64,000 nucleotides of DNA from Candidozyma auris (Eukaryota; Ascomycota; Pichiomycetes; Serinales; Metschnikowiaceae). Below are positions 10,420 through 21,699 of the stretch, piece by piece. The first letter of the stretch is position 1. Every line of letters starts with the position of its first letter. A model generated the notes under the pieces. It searched no databases. It worked only from the letters and a program-made list of their open reading frames with translations, and was not told where the DNA came from. Made by a program: the position numbers and the translations under genes. The DNA lies in NCBI RefSeq assembly GCF_003013715.1, contig NC_072813.1, positions 2,418,001 through 2,482,000 on the forward strand. The letters run 5' to 3'.

Positions 10420-11550
10420 CTAAACTTGCTCCTGTGCATTTTGCATCTGCTGGCGCAGGTACTCGTGGAGTTTAGGCTCTCCAGTGTATGTCTGTGTGGG
10501 TGGTACAAAGGTTCGTCTTTGGTTGTCGAAAGTGCTTCGGGTATGCACCTCTTCTACTGGCACTGTGATAACGCCATCGTATGGGTTCTCGGGCACAGCA
10601 AGTGGCTGAGGCACTCTCAGAGTAGGAGGGATTCTTGGAGAGTTTTCTAGGGTGGTGTCGTCCCGAACGCCAGAACTGGACGAATACCGTTTTGGTATAG
10701 GCTGGAAAGAGTTTTCGTTGTTGGGATCATGCACCTCAGCCATGGGCTCCTTGTGGCGATCAACGAAAGCTGGGTACTGCTCTGGGTGGCGTATTCTGTA
10801 GTGTTTAACAGCAGATGGGAACAAGTCAATGGCCCAGAAAACAAGCAAGAGACCATACCAGAAGGAGATTGTCCACTCAAAACATGCTGAAATGGAGTCG
10901 TTGTCGTGCTTCATCTCATATCCGAAAAAGGCTGCCAAGATCACGGCAACTATAAGCCATAACAATTTGAAGAAAAACGACACCATGTAAAGGTTGGCCC
11001 ATCTGTGTTTGCCAAAGATGACCCTTTCGTGGTTTGGATGCAATCTCTGAGGGAAATTACCGAAGATAAACGAATTGAGGAAGTTGAAGAAACAAGCCCA
11101 GAAGATGAAGAAGATAAACACCCCCACCATGGTGATATGAACGGTATGAAAGTTCTTTGTGTTAAAGATCGACACAAACAAAATGCCCAATTGCCCAATC
11201 ACAGCACAGATGATGCTGACGATGGCAAACCAAGGCTGTTTGTTGGATACGTATGGCTGCAACTTCTTCATTCTTCTCAACACATACTCCATCAACAAAG
11301 TGCCGACAAAGAAGATCAACTGGAACCCTGTGCACGAAATGAACAACGGCTGCAAGTTTGTAGCGCCAATGTCACTGATGTACACTGGGTTTTGGTCTGT
11401 TTCGCCCATAAACCAGTAGATGGGATGGCCCTGGATGGACCATGCCGACATCAAGGCAATGAGCATGCCCCACCACACTACGAGCGCAACAAGCGGTATG
11501 AGATAGTAGTGGATTTTTTTGAACCTGAGCCAGCGTGGGGTCGAAGACAT
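10420..11550 (-). CDS. SFK1: Sfk1-like plasma-membrane protein (DRAM/Frag1 family)
   Basis: A 376-residue polytopic membrane protein resembling S. cerevisiae Sfk1 (353 residues), which helps anchor the PI 4-kinase Stt4 and influences plasma-membrane lipid asymmetry. About six hydrophobic segments lie in residues 15-250, starting YYLIPLVALVVWWGM. Conserved-looking family features include the first extracellular loop with YISDIGA followed by FISCTGFQLIFF, and the RLHPNHERVIFGKHRW loop. Residues from about 250 on are a hydrophilic Pro-rich cytosolic tail. The start is the first ATG. Confidence 0.75.
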   Translation of the reverse strand: MSSTPRWLRFKKIHYYLIPLVALVVWWGMLIALMSAWSIQGHPIYWFMGETDQNPVYISDIGATNLQPLFISCTGFQLIFFVGTLLMEYVLRRMKKLQPYVSNKQPWFAIVSIICAVIGQLGILFVSIFNTKNFHTVHITMVGVFIFFIFWACFFNFLNSFIFGNFPQRLHPNHERVIFGKHRWANLYMVSFFFKLLWLIVAVILAAFFGYEMKHDNDSISACFEWTISFWYGLLLVFWAIDLFPSAVKHYRIRHPEQYPAFVDRHKEPMAEVHDPNNENSFQPIPKRYSSSSGVRDDTTLENSPRIPPTLRVPQPLAVPENPYDGVITVPVEEVHTRSTFDNQRRTFVPPTQTYTGEPKLHEYLRQQMQNAQEQV

Positions 11551-13140
11551 GGTCAGCGAGGGAAGTAGGGAAGTAGGAGAAAGCTAGAGAATTGTGGTGG
11601 TGGTTGTTTGTAGTGGTAATGCAGTTGCTGCGGGCAGCAACCGAGATGGAGCCGTTTTTTTCAGTGACTGCAGCGAACAACGGCCCCAGATTCCAAACAG
11701 CGAGCAAGTGAGATGCGCGTATCTCAGCAACCAGAAGAGATATTGAAATTTTGAAAAAGACAGCGAGGTCAGAAGCATCTGTTTCGGAAGGAATTTTCAA
11801 TATCAGCTGGTCCACTGCTATTGCTGGTGGGAATTGAGTGGGCTTATCGCAGCTTGTTTGTTGCTGGTTGATGTCGATGTCGCGATGGCTGAGTCGGCAG
11901 TGAGCACAGCCGCTGGAGACACACAAAGCTGAGCAGGAGGAGAAGGTGATATGGGAGACACGGACGGCTCCGTAAAGCTCCGTTTTCCGTAGCTCCAGAG
12001 CCAGTAAAAACCAATTGAGGAAGCATTTTTTTGTTTTGCGGGTTGTATGCTTTTGGCGATGGCAGTGTAGCTAATGAGTGTAAACAGTGCTCACTTTCTC
12101 TGCTGCCTGCTGCAAACCTACTTTGTGCGATTCTAGTAGATAGTGACATGCGCATGTGTTTATGTTGGAAAAGATAAGAAGAAATGAAAGAAAACAAAAA
12201 AAAAAGAAAGAATTTAAACCGTGCTTGAGCTTCATATGAAATGAGAGAGGCGCAGAATTCGTACAAGTTTGTTTGGGCCTCTGGATGGTTGCAAATAGAC
12301 GCTGCTTATCAGAGGAAACAAATCAGAAAAGTGACGTTTGCGCAGGGGAGTGTCTTGCATTGCGCGTTTTGCCCAGTGCAATGGCTGCAAACGTGCTAAA
12401 GTCGTGTGACACGGATGACTATGTGAGTGAAGACAGAATGTGGTCTCTAGATTTAGTAGGCGCATTCCAGCATCCGTCTTAACTGGGAGCCAATCGCTAC
12501 GTGAATAGTTTGTTGGCGACCGGCGCTCGGCGGTACTCGGCTTGATGAATATGTGATTCTCCCGATAACAAAGACTAGTTTAGCAAAAGGAATAAGAAAA
12601 GTGGAAAAAATAAAACAAAAGAAAACATAACAAGGAACGCTGGTTTCATCTATAGGAGATTCGTAGAGCTAGAGTACTTTTCCTTTGTCGATTTCCCTCA
12701 GTCCATACAGCTTCTCTCTATCACAGGAAGGTGCACAAGACACACTCATTCCAAAGTCCAGAGATTTGATGGTCCAAAATGCCACTGAAATATGGCCACT
12801 TACTTTACTTTTAGTGAATTGGTAAAAGTGAATTCATAACTCACGCCAATTTCTTGCCCAAGAATTGTGCGTCTTAGAGAGCATGCCTATACAACAAGCG
12901 ACTGAACAGTCTCCATTACAAATAAATCTCACCGTGTTAAACAAGGGCCTCCTCTTGCTCTTGAGCAATTTTCTCCTACAAATTATAGGTGTCAATCGTT
13001 TGCAGCCGTTACCTGTCTCTGCGTGGCCCACTGTGTCTTGACTCCGATTGTGACTCTTTCGCGCAAGGTCTAAAACACCCTTACACTGACGTTCGGCTAC
13101 TTATCTCCATCTCCACAAAAACTCGCCATTCTTCCTCATC
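11551..13140. other. Long divergent intergenic region between SFK1 and the HPP gene
   Basis: 1.59 kb with no convincing gene; frames on both strands have no recognisable domain. It holds GCAGCCA on the minus strand (12382-12388), GCAACCA on the minus strand (12286-12292), GCAGCCG (13002-13008, 133 bp before the HPP gene), and A-rich tracts around 12190 and 12600. Confidence 0.55.
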
Positions 13141-14178
13141 ATGGTCTTCACCTTCTCCCTAGATAAGTACATGAACAAGTACATCCCACGATCCCAGGTT
13201 AAGCATTTTCCGGGACCGTTGCGCCGTCTCTTGGGTGGATTTCCCGCCTCGGCCACTCATGACTACTACATCTGGCTCGAGATTCTTGTAGCGTCCTTCT
13301 GTGGTATTGCCCTTTTGGCTGGTGTTTTCCAGAGCCATACTGCCTTCACTGCTCATCATGCTCATAACATAGTTGCTTCATATGCTGCAACGGCCATTCT
13401 CTGTTTCAATGCCTCCCAGGTACCCCTAGCGCAACCTCGAAACATCTTCACGGGCCACTTTTTGGCATCCCTTATTGGCGTTTGTATTGAAAAGCTCTTT
13501 TCTCTCTCTGCTGGCGGCAGAGACAACTACTGGGCTGCTGCTGCCCTAAGTGTGGCCGTGGCGTCAGTGGCCATGTCTCTATGCAACTGTGTACATCCTC
13601 CAGCAGGTGCTCTGGCGATGCTACCGCTGATTGACGAAAACATTCGGAAAATGGGCTGGTGGTATTTGCCTGTGCAGCTAGTGTCGCTGCTTTTGATCAT
13701 CCCCGTTGCATGTATCTTTGGAAATGTGTTTAGACGATACCCAGTGTACTGGTGGACTCCTGGCGAGTGTGGTCTCTACTGGAAGAAGGAGGAAAAGAAA
13801 GAACCGGAAAAAGCTGAACCTTCTGAGGTCGAGCTGCTTGCTACGGGCAAAGATGAGACTGCCCTGGAGTCTCCAGCAGCAGCCCTTGCCTATTCGCCTC
13901 AACAGGAACCAGAAACTCAAATTGCCCCTGTACCATCACACAGCAGCACTAGGAGCCGCTGGTCTCACCGTCTAGCTCACACAGCCTCTAGAAAAACCTT
14001 AGATGAAGGGACCCACACAATAGTGTATGTTCCTGGGCTACGAAAGATCCTGGTGACCGCAGACGAGATCATGGTGCCTGCGGAATTGGATTTAGATGAC
14101 ATTCTGTTAGACTGGCTTCGACTGATGCGGATGGAATTAAAGCTGTTGAGCGACCTTGACGAGTCTTCTCCTGTGTGA
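13141..14178 (+). CDS. HPP-family integral membrane protein
   Basis: 345 residues. The hydrophobic half (residues 45-200) has four to five membrane segments and the family-naming motif CVHPPAGA at about residue 150. HPP proteins are widespread; the plant and cyanobacterial members have been linked to nitrite transport, and fungal members are uncharacterised. The codon after HPPAGA is CTG, which the CUG-Ser code reads as Ser, where Thr or Ser is common in the family. The C-terminal 150 residues form a charged cytosolic tail (EEKKEPEKAEP segment) and end in a conserved-looking helical region. The ATG is preceded by a C/T-rich leader. Transported substrate is not predictable from sequence. Confidence 0.8.
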   Translation: MVFTFSLDKYMNKYIPRSQVKHFPGPLRRLLGGFPASATHDYYIWLEILVASFCGIALLAGVFQSHTAFTAHHAHNIVASYAATAILCFNASQVPLAQPRNIFTGHFLASLIGVCIEKLFSLSAGGRDNYWAAAALSVAVASVAMSLCNCVHPPAGALAMLPLIDENIRKMGWWYLPVQLVSLLLIIPVACIFGNVFRRYPVYWWTPGECGLYWKKEEKKEPEKAEPSEVELLATGKDETALESPAAALAYSPQQEPETQIAPVPSHSSTRSRWSHRLAHTASRKTLDEGTHTIVYVPGLRKILVTADEIMVPAELDLDDILLDWLRLMRMELKLLSDLDESSPV

Positions 14179-14616
14179 GGATGTCCAAATCGCCACGAAG
14201 CTACAGTTTGCATAACTACCTTTGAAACTGGCTGAATGCAAAGTCTGTTGATTTAATTTTAATTACAGTTATTGAGAGCACCCTAGTCCCGTTCCACATG
14301 GCCGGCGTTTAGACGTAACGCCTCGCTGGTAATCCTCGGCTAATGATGCCAAAAAAGCCCCTTTTTTCCGACTCTGATTATTACGCGACCGCACCCTCAC
14401 CAATAGTTTGGTCTCATAAATGCGAGCGAACAATAGCGAAAAGTGCATAAGCGTGCTTTGGACGCGGGCCATGAACAAGCGGCTCTGAATGCAAATTTGT
14501 CGCCAAATTAAGAGGGCTGAGCTATTTGCGGTAGAATGTTTCTCGCAACCAATGAGGGTATATATAGAAGCCCATCATGCTCTAAGATTTGGCTTTATCA
14601 GAATTTCAAAGCCTCA
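14179..14616 (+). promoter_or_regulatory. Promoter region of yapsin-like gene 1
   Basis: Contains a strong TATA box (TATATATA from 14559) about 58 bp before the putative start and a GCAACCA variant at 14545-14551. An upstream in-frame ATG at 14536 precedes the TATA box and is therefore unlikely to be used. Confidence 0.5.
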
Positions 14617-16203
14617 ATGAGACTCCTTCTCTGGCTCACTCCAGCACTTGCTTCTTTGCTGCTTGACTTCACTGTTCACCGTGGAAACTCCATTAACGAT
14701 AGAGCCATTGGCAGATAAACATATGTGAAGAGGGACAATGTTGCAACCGATTTGAGGTTTGAGAATGAAAAGCTTTTCTACATCACGAAATTGAAGGTGG
14801 GCTCTCGAGGCGACGAGTTGGAAGTAGTCGTCGACACAGAAAATGCCGACACCTGGGTCCCTGCGAGCGATTGCGCCGCTCCGCGACGCAGAATTGTTGT
14901 TCAGCCGTCGGCGAGTTCTTCGACTGTTCAAGGTGGAATTTTAACTCTTAACGGAAGTTACGAAGATAACATTCCGAAGGGCGAACCAACTCCTATCAGT
15001 TTCTTTACTACAGGCACCGCTTCTGGTGACGATTATCCTACAGACTTGCCCCACGGACTCAAGCTCCCAACAGTAACCTACGGAATGTACTCCATAAATG
15101 ATCGTTATGCATGCACGAAACACGGTTCGTACGCCACAGGCTTGCTGGACTCATACTCTTTGAACAGTTCTTTGGGTTTGTTCTACGCTGCTAGTCCGTA
15201 CGACTCCTATGCAGTTGGGTACTATGTCAACGATGATGTTTCCCTCGGAGGTCATACCGTCAAGCAACTTGCATTTGCAGCTTGCTCGAACACTAACAGA
15301 GACATTGGTACACTTGGGCTCGGGTTCGCAATTAATGAGGTTACTTTATTAGGATACGTGAAACACTACTACAACCTTCCTATTCGTCTTAGGCAGGATG
15401 GCACAATCAGAAAAATTGCCTACTCTATTTTTTTAAACGAAAAGGACCACGGCTCGCTTCTTTTTGGGGCAGTTGACCACTCAAAGTACTCTGGCCAGCT
15501 TCAGAGGGTGCAAATGCTCAACAGATTTAAGATCATGAGCAAAACCGGCCCTGTTTTGCCTGAGATTGCTTTGAGCAGTATACTGGGAGATGGATTCAGC
15601 GTTAGAAAGAGAATTGCTGTCTCTTTAGCAAGCAGAAATTCAGGAAACACCTTGCCAGAGGCCTACACTTCAGAGTTAGGTAAGCGCTTAAACGGGACGT
15701 TGAACTCGTACGGCTACTGGGCAGTATCGTGTGACTTGCAGGACGTTGATGACAAAATAGAGTTTGACTTCAGTGGTGCAAAAATCAAGGTGCCGGTAAG
15801 TGACCTTGTGGTTGAGTCAGAATCGGGGTCCTCGTGTTTCTTGAACATCAGAACCAATGAGATGTTTCCCAGCTTGGGTGGCAGTTTCCTTCGTAACGCT
15901 TACGTTGTTTACGACATGGAGGATTACGAGGTAGCACTTGCACAAGCAGCTGACGGCGCAAGCGAAGTGAACATTGAGGAGATCTCCAATGCTATTCCTA
16001 GTGCTGTTGCAGCCGAGGGTTTCAATGATACCTCTGTCGACTACTACCTCAATTACACCGGCACCCTGTGGGAGACGTTTGCAGCAGACGATGCTTCCAT
16101 CACCAGTCTTTTTTCGTCTCTGTCCAAGGGAATGGCTCCTGCCGGCGCCGTTGGCCCTATTTTCAGTGTCCTCAGTGCCCTCTGTGCCATGTTGTTCTTC
16201 TAA
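14617..16203 (+). pseudogene. Yapsin-like aspartyl protease homologue, interrupted by an in-frame TAA
   Basis: Starting at ATG 14617 the frame encodes a signal peptide (MRLLLWLTPALASLLLDF) matching that of the next gene. It meets TAA at codon 34 (14716-14718) and then continues open in the same frame for 495 codons, through a Kex2-type KR site (14728-14733), a full pepsin-fold body and a GPI-type hydrophobic tail. No ATG lies close after the stop. The body has yapsin hallmarks (GSLLFGAVDHSKYSGQL). The first active-site motif is DTE instead of DTG (Asp codon 14833-14835), and the second catalytic Asp position is Ala (15628-15630). It may be a recent pseudogene, a sequencing error or a readthrough case. 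Catalysis is unlikely even if the full protein is made. Confidence 0.7.
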
Positions 16204-17042
16204 GCGTTAAATTCACTAAGTATGCATCTAAACAAAAATTGTAAGCATAAAATTAACAGTAATAATTTGGTTAAAAAATTTGTAGAAGGAGTGTCTAGTG
16301 GCTGCAGAAAATATTCATCGGTAGATTTGCATCATTGGGGTTTTCGACATAATAATGCTGTGGGAGCCGACGCACTCTTCTTGAAAAATAAAAATGAGTA
16401 GAAACATCCACTAAGTCATTGCTTAAGACTAAACTTGCTAATGTATGTCAAACTCTGCTCGGTCCTGAACAATGCTGAATTTTCATGATGTTGTTATAGT
16501 AGAGATTTTGCCGTCAATGGGAGTGTAAATCCCTCAAATTAGCTGTATGCGAATCTTGGACCCATTTACTATCAGTAGAACAGGAGGAAAATTGCAAGGA
16601 GATAAAAGAATAAGGTAGTGTAATTTCTAAGTGTGGATCGATTCAATGGAACTAGATCGACCTCAATTCGGCAGCTCGAGGGCCTTAAAAACGGTCCAGG
16701 CAACGTTCAGTGCATTTAGAGCACACACCTGTCTTCTATAATTTAACATCTTTTGTCCATAAAGAATTGGCGTCCATCTGCAGGGGCTACGGTCTGATCC
16801 CCGTAAATGAAGCCGCACCCGCAGCCATTTTCTACTTAAGACCTTCATTGAGAGTGGTTGTAGACAAAATGGTACGGTCGACACTAAGCCCCGATTATAC
16901 GAGCTAGTATGCTTTTTTGGAGCTTACTCCTCTTCTTGGCAACCTTTATCAGTAGACAAGTGTTAATGAGTTGCCCGCCGGTGCAGACAGGCTCCCAACA
17001 ATATTGAGCCCTTCTCACTAAAGTGACAGTTTCATCACTACC
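16204..17042 (+). other. Intergenic region between the two yapsin-like genes
   Basis: About 840 bp, AT-rich on the left. GCAGCCA occurs at 16821-16827 (plus strand) and 16299-16305 (minus strand). No gene is supported. Confidence 0.55.
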
Positions 17043-18644
17043 ATGAGACTCATATACTGGGCAGCTCCAGTTTTGGCAGTCTTTCTGCTTGACTTCGATA
17101 TCAGAAGGGGAACTAAAAATACCCTCTCCAAGCGAGACAATTACACTACGGACTTCGATCTTGATGATGGGAATGTCTACTACGTCACCAAATTGCAAGT
17201 TGGGTCGAACAAGGAGGAAGTGGAGGTGATCATCAGCACGCTTAGAGCAGACACTTGGGTCCACTCGAGCGACTGCTCGGTGATTACTGATGATTACTAT
17301 GATATCGAATACAAGCTCACTTTGGGACCCAAAAGCACGGGGGCCATTCCAGATTATCCTAAGGACTTGACTCGGTTGGTGAATTACTACAGCACAAAAA
17401 CAAGAGTTGCTGGCACTGAAACACGCACTATCATTTACCGCTCTTACGACGATGTGTCTGCTTGTACAAGACACGGCACTTTTAATACAGCCTCACTGGA
17501 CTCATTCACCAGGCTACTGTTCGTAGGTTTCTATAGCAGTTTTGCTTATCAGGACCTGGGCTATGGGGTCTGGGTGAGCGACGATGTCAGCGTTGGAGGA
17601 CACTCGATGAAAAACCTAACCTTCGGTGTCACTACGAACTCTTCTCTTCCTTACGGCGCTTTGGGACTTGGCCTCATGAATGCACTGTCTTTTTCAAGAG
17701 ATGTGTATGTTGAAAACTACATGCCTTTTCCCATGCGACTCAAACACGATGGTGTCATCAAGAAAACAGCATATTCTCTTTCAGTAGGAGGAAGCACCTC
17801 TCTGAAGGGGTCTGTTCTCTTTGGAGCCGTCGACCACTCCAAGTACGAGGGTCAGCTTCAGAAGGTGAAAATGGTAGCAAGGGAGCACCCTTATGGAGTT
17901 GACCCTAACTACGATAAAGGGCTAAGGCAACCCAACATTGTCTTAAGTTCCATTGAAGGCGATGGTCTAATGATCAAGGAAAGAATAGGAGTTAGCATTG
18001 CGAGCGACGTCACGGCGAACTATTTGCCTACAGCTCATGTTGCAAGGATCGGTAAGTTTTTGGATGGAGAAGAGACCTTCGATGGTCTCTGGAAAGTTTC
18101 TTGCGACCACCTCGAGCTGCGTGAAAATCTAACCTTTGGCTTCAGTGGGATTAAGATCAACGTTCCAGTTAAGGATCTTATCATACCATCAACATCTCAA
18201 AAAAACTGTTTCTTGCACATGTACCCCCAAGAAGGTCAAGTTTATTTAGGAGACAGCTTTCTTCGCAATGCCTATGCTGTTTTTGATCTCGAGAATGAGG
18301 AAATTGCACTTGCACAAGCAGCTCATGGTGTGAGGGAGCCCGATATAGAAGAGATCGTCGAGGATATACCCAGGGCAATTAATGCTGATGAGTTTAACGA
18401 AACTGAGATTGTCAATTCCATGGTGTGGATCTCGGATCGTCCAGGGTACACCGTACAAGGTGGACTTGGTTCCTCGACCACCAGTGTTTCTACACTGTCT
18501 GGAGAGGATACTCCTGAGTCGACAATAACTAGCGCAACAGAAAGTGTCTCTAGTCTCTCGTCGCTGTCCAATGTGGCACCTGTTGGTACTCTTGGGTCGG
18601 TAGTTACCCTCCTCAGCATTCTCTGTGCCATCATGCTACATTGA
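17043..18644 (+). CDS. Yapsin/SAP-like GPI protein with lost catalytic residues (pseudoprotease)
   Basis: A 533-residue secreted protein with signal peptide (residues 1-17), Kex2-type KR at 30-31, a pepsin-fold body (GSVLFGAVDHSKYEGQLQ and ADTWVHSSDC are typical of yapsins), a Ser/Thr-rich stalk from about 475 and a hydrophobic GPI-attachment tail ending SILCAIMLH. At the first active site the Asp of DTG is Ser (AGC, codon 65, in ISTLRADTWV). At the second the Asp is Ala (GCG, codon 320, in VSIASDVTANYLP). Neither change involves a CTG codon, so the clade's code does not rescue them. It is a tandem paralogue of the interrupted gene upstream. A structural or binding role at the cell wall is possible; protease activity by the canonical mechanism is not expected. 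Confidence 0.85.
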   Translation: MRLIYWAAPVLAVFLLDFDIRRGTKNTLSKRDNYTTDFDLDDGNVYYVTKLQVGSNKEEVEVIISTLRADTWVHSSDCSVITDDYYDIEYKLTLGPKSTGAIPDYPKDLTRLVNYYSTKTRVAGTETRTIIYRSYDDVSACTRHGTFNTASLDSFTRLLFVGFYSSFAYQDLGYGVWVSDDVSVGGHSMKNLTFGVTTNSSLPYGALGLGLMNALSFSRDVYVENYMPFPMRLKHDGVIKKTAYSLSVGGSTSLKGSVLFGAVDHSKYEGQLQKVKMVAREHPYGVDPNYDKGLRQPNIVLSSIEGDGLMIKERIGVSIASDVTANYLPTAHVARIGKFLDGEETFDGLWKVSCDHLELRENLTFGFSGIKINVPVKDLIIPSTSQKNCFLHMYPQEGQVYLGDSFLRNAYAVFDLENEEIALAQAAHGVREPDIEEIVEDIPRAINADEFNETEIVNSMVWISDRPGYTVQGGLGSSTTSVSTLSGEDTPESTITSATESVSSLSSLSNVAPVGTLGSVVTLLSILCAIMLH

Positions 18645-19234
18645 CCTGTTCTCATTAGATACTCAAGTCTGTTGGTGTCTCAGCAATTAAGACCACTGTA
18701 TGGTGCAACCTTGAGGATCATAAGGATTTGATAAGCCATGACTTTTGTGCTATCGAGAGCTCCCTCCAGTATTTCTAGCTCACGAATCGATTTCTCTGCT
18801 GCGCCTCTTCCGTGGTCAGTATAGCCCCACACATTTGCAACAGATACTACTTTGATTGGCCTTCAATCTCTTGTCGCAAAGCATCAAATCAACCGATTTT
18901 AAAAGCCGTTTAAAAGTGTGTCGAAAATGATATATTTTCCCAGTGCATATGCTAGTCGATCAGGGCCATTGTTGAAGTAATAAGGCGCCGATCGACAAAT
19001 TAAATGATCTTCTTAGCTTTACTACGACGTTGACGTTTGGTCGATACTACTGTGTTAGGTTTAGTGGACATTTATTAGGGCTCGCACGGAACCATGCAAA
19101 GAACTTTTTGGGGGAACCCAAAACCGAATATTAACTTGCGTTGAAGAAGTATTTGAATAGCCTAGAAGTGACGAGGGCAAAGATCACTTTTGCCTCTCGT
19201 AAATCATGCTAGGATCTTGTCAAGCACTACATGC
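18645..19234. other. Convergent intergenic region between yapsin-like gene 2 and PIR gene
   Basis: 590 bp between two 3' ends. I see no gene, RNA or repeat in it. Confidence 0.5.
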
Positions 19235-20455
19235 TTAACAGTCGACGGCCTTCAAGAGGAAGATCTCAATGGCCGAGCACTGAGCACCGATGGACTCGTC
19301 ATATAAGTTGTAGAAGTCTCCAGAAAGACATTTGTAGAAAGTGGTCTGGTCACCCAAGGCCAACTTGAAGCCACCCTCCTTAGTGTCGGACTGCTTTTCG
19401 CCCAACCCAGCTACGTCAGCTGGAACGAAAGACCAGCCAGCAGCGTAGATGGTACCAGCCTGAGGTGGAGGGCCGTCAAACTGGAACTGTCTGTTGGCAA
19501 CAATGGCACCGACTCTGCCCTTGGAGTCTCTCAACTCACCGTCAGTGAGAGACACAAGCAAGGAGTCGTCAGAAACACAAGTCTCCTCAAAGTAGTCCTT
19601 TGGAGAGTCGGGGTCAGAGGATGCAGCGCCAGTAGCCTGAACCTGGCCGTCAGTTACCTGGTTTACAACAGACTGAGATGGAGCATGGGTGGACTCGGCA
19701 GCAACAGACTGCTGCTGGATCTGGCCATCACCGATCTGGTTAGCAACCGAGGCGGTTGTGTGCTGCTGAATCTGACCGTCACCAATTTGGTCAACGACAG
19801 AGGCAGACTTTGGAGCAGCCGTCTGCTGCTGGATCTGACCGTCGCCGATCTGGTTGACAACTGAGGCAGTCTGGGTCTGCTGCTGGATCTGACCGTCGCC
19901 GATCTGGTTCACCACAGATGCAGTGGTTTGCTGCTGAATCTGGCCGTCGCCGATTTGATTCACCACAGATGCAGTGGTTTGTTGTTGGATCTGACCATCA
20001 CCAATCTGATTGACCACGGAAGCAGTGGTTTGTTGTTGGATTTGACCATCGCCAATCTGGTTGACCACAGATGCCGTAGTTTGTTGCTGAATCTGACCAT
20101 CGCCAATCTGGTTCACAACTGAAGCAGTCTGCTGCTGAACCTGTCCGTCACCAATCTGGTTGATGACGGAAGCTGTAGTCGTAGCTGGAGGCTTGCTGAC
20201 CTCGGTGTTGGAGTTGGCCTGGATCTGACCGTCACCTATCTGGGACACAACGTCTCTCTTGTCTTGAGAGATGCCTTGCGAGACGGAAGCCGAGACCGTT
20301 CTAATCGAAAGAGCATAAGAGCCCGAGATCGAGGTTATAGCCGAGGCAGACTCGTTCAACGTGCCTGTGGGGGTCAAGGTGCTCCAGGTGTTAGAGATGG
20401 ACGCTGGAGCAGCAGCCACGGCGGCGACAATGGCAGCGAGAGCAGAGAACTTCAT
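19235..20455 (-). CDS. PIR-family cell-wall protein with 11 internal repeats
   Basis: Pir proteins are secreted and linked to beta-1,3-glucan through the PIR repeat Gln. The start is the ATG at 20455 ([18 protein letters not shown], a clear signal peptide); the 12-codon upstream extension has no ATG. A Kex2 site (DKR) precedes the first repeat. Eleven [12 protein letters not shown] units follow. The C-terminal domain has four Cys spaced C-x82-C-x16-C-x12-C; the last two spacings match the Pir/Cis3 pattern, while the first is longer than the x66 of S. cerevisiae. The length is 406 residues. A TATA-like run sits about 70 bp upstream of the ATG. Which Pir orthologue it is cannot be said. Confidence 0.93.
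   Translation of the reverse strand: MKFSALAAIVAAVAAAPASISNTWSTLTPTGTLNESASAITSISGSYALSIRTVSASVSQGISQDKRDVVSQIGDGQIQANSNTEVSKPPATTTASVINQIGDGQVQQQTASVVNQIGDGQIQQQTTASVVNQIGDGQIQQQTTASVVNQIGDGQIQQQTTASVVNQIGDGQIQQQTTASVVNQIGDGQIQQQTQTASVVNQIGDGQIQQQTAAPKSASVVDQIGDGQIQQHTTASVANQIGDGQIQQQSVAAESTHAPSQSVVNQVTDGQVQATGAASSDPDSPKDYFEETCVSDDSLLVSLTDGELRDSKGRVGAIVANRQFQFDGPPPQAGTIYAAGWSFVPADVAGLGEKQSDTKEGGFKLALGDQTTFYKCLSGDFYNLYDESIGAQCSAIEIFLLKAVDC
19637..20242 (-). repeat. PIR repeat array (11 units, about 51 bp period)
   Basis: Eleven copies of Q-[IV]-x-D-G-Q-[IV]-Q. The central units are near-identical at 51-bp spacing ([17 protein letters not shown]), while the first and last are diverged. Such arrays change copy number between strains in other yeasts. 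Confidence 0.93.
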
Positions 20456-21699
20456 GTTGAATTTAGAAAGAAGTTTGATAGGAAATATCAAAAAAGAGTT
20501 AAGAAAGTGACAGGACTTGTATCTATTTATATACTAGGCGTCTGCGACAGGGGCCTCGGAAATGACGACACTTAGAGCCATACTTCTTGCTATTTTTGTC
20601 TGATCTCAAGGCGCAAGTTTGCCTGTTGAAACGACGACATGCAGCAGGGCCTCCGCTAGCAATTGTCATGAAACATCAGAATGCCGGAGGGGGTAACCCT
20701 AGCACAAGCGCATGCAATGGTGGAGGCGTCGTTTGTTTTTTCGCACCCAAAGCATGCTTCCGAACTAGGAGCACTAATGACATGCAGCTACGCAGGAGCA
20801 CACTAAAAGGTCTCTTTAGTGATGAGATACACAAAATAAAAAAAAAGAAAAAAAAGAACCATTGGAGTAATTGGCAAGAATTTCTTGCTATTAATAGCAT
20901 TACATTGCATCAATTTCCTTATATTTCTTTACCTGTCCTTCATATCTGAGGCCTCACCCTCTGCGCTTGCTCCACCTGTCAACATTTGGTGACACCATTG
21001 TGCCGAAATTATGTCGCTTCCGCGCATACTGCCTTGCACTTTCGCAGCCACTGGGCTGTAAGGTAGGCAGTGTAGCCTGGCTGGTTGAATGAAAAAAGTC
21101 AACAAAAGCTCAATTCCAGCAATTTATTTGGGATGCTCAAAATGTGTTATTTGGCGTGGAAGCCACGCAACTGAAAAAAAAAAAAATTAGTAAAACAAAG
21201 GTGATTCCCCGTTTTCGGTTCCTCGGCCCGCTTTGTGCCCCAGCTGAGGCTTCAAGTATCCTTTGTGCGCTTGCCTCCTTGCTGCGTGCCTTTCGTAGCA
21301 CTTCCCCATCAGGTCTGTGACAGTGACCATCGGCTACGATGAGAATAACTCTCTTCGAGAAAGTCTTGCTGGGTTTTACAATTTCTTCTTGTTCCGAGCA
21401 TGTTCCCCTGAAACCGTTGGGCTTGTTTTTCGCTTCGCTGCTTCGCTTGCAAGGTCTATTTTGTTCTTTACCCATAGAGGCAAAAAGTGGATCCTGGTGC
21501 GCAGATGTCTTTTGGTAGTGATGCAGCTCATAAAGCGACAGGGGCTCCATGCACCTGGGGTTTGGTCAGGCCGGGCGATTGTCGGCCGGGAAAGCACCTT
21601 TCTCCTCCGTGGTGATCCTAGCGTCAAACTATTGAAGATCCCAGAAATAAACCTCTGGTCCCTGGTATTTTTCTCTGAATATTTTTGTCTTGCTCTCGA

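Noticed and set aside
14536..14616. Upstream in-frame ATG for yapsin-like gene 1
   Set aside because: It precedes a TATATATA box 58 bp before ATG 14617, and the signal peptide begins at the later ATG as in gene 2.
21137..21550. 137-codon minus-strand ORF with an ATG, and a TACTAAT plus poly-T plus CAG that looks like a splice acceptor
   Set aside because: No domain, no plausible 5' exon with GTATGT-type donor nearby, and composition unlike the real genes. Kept only as unproven.
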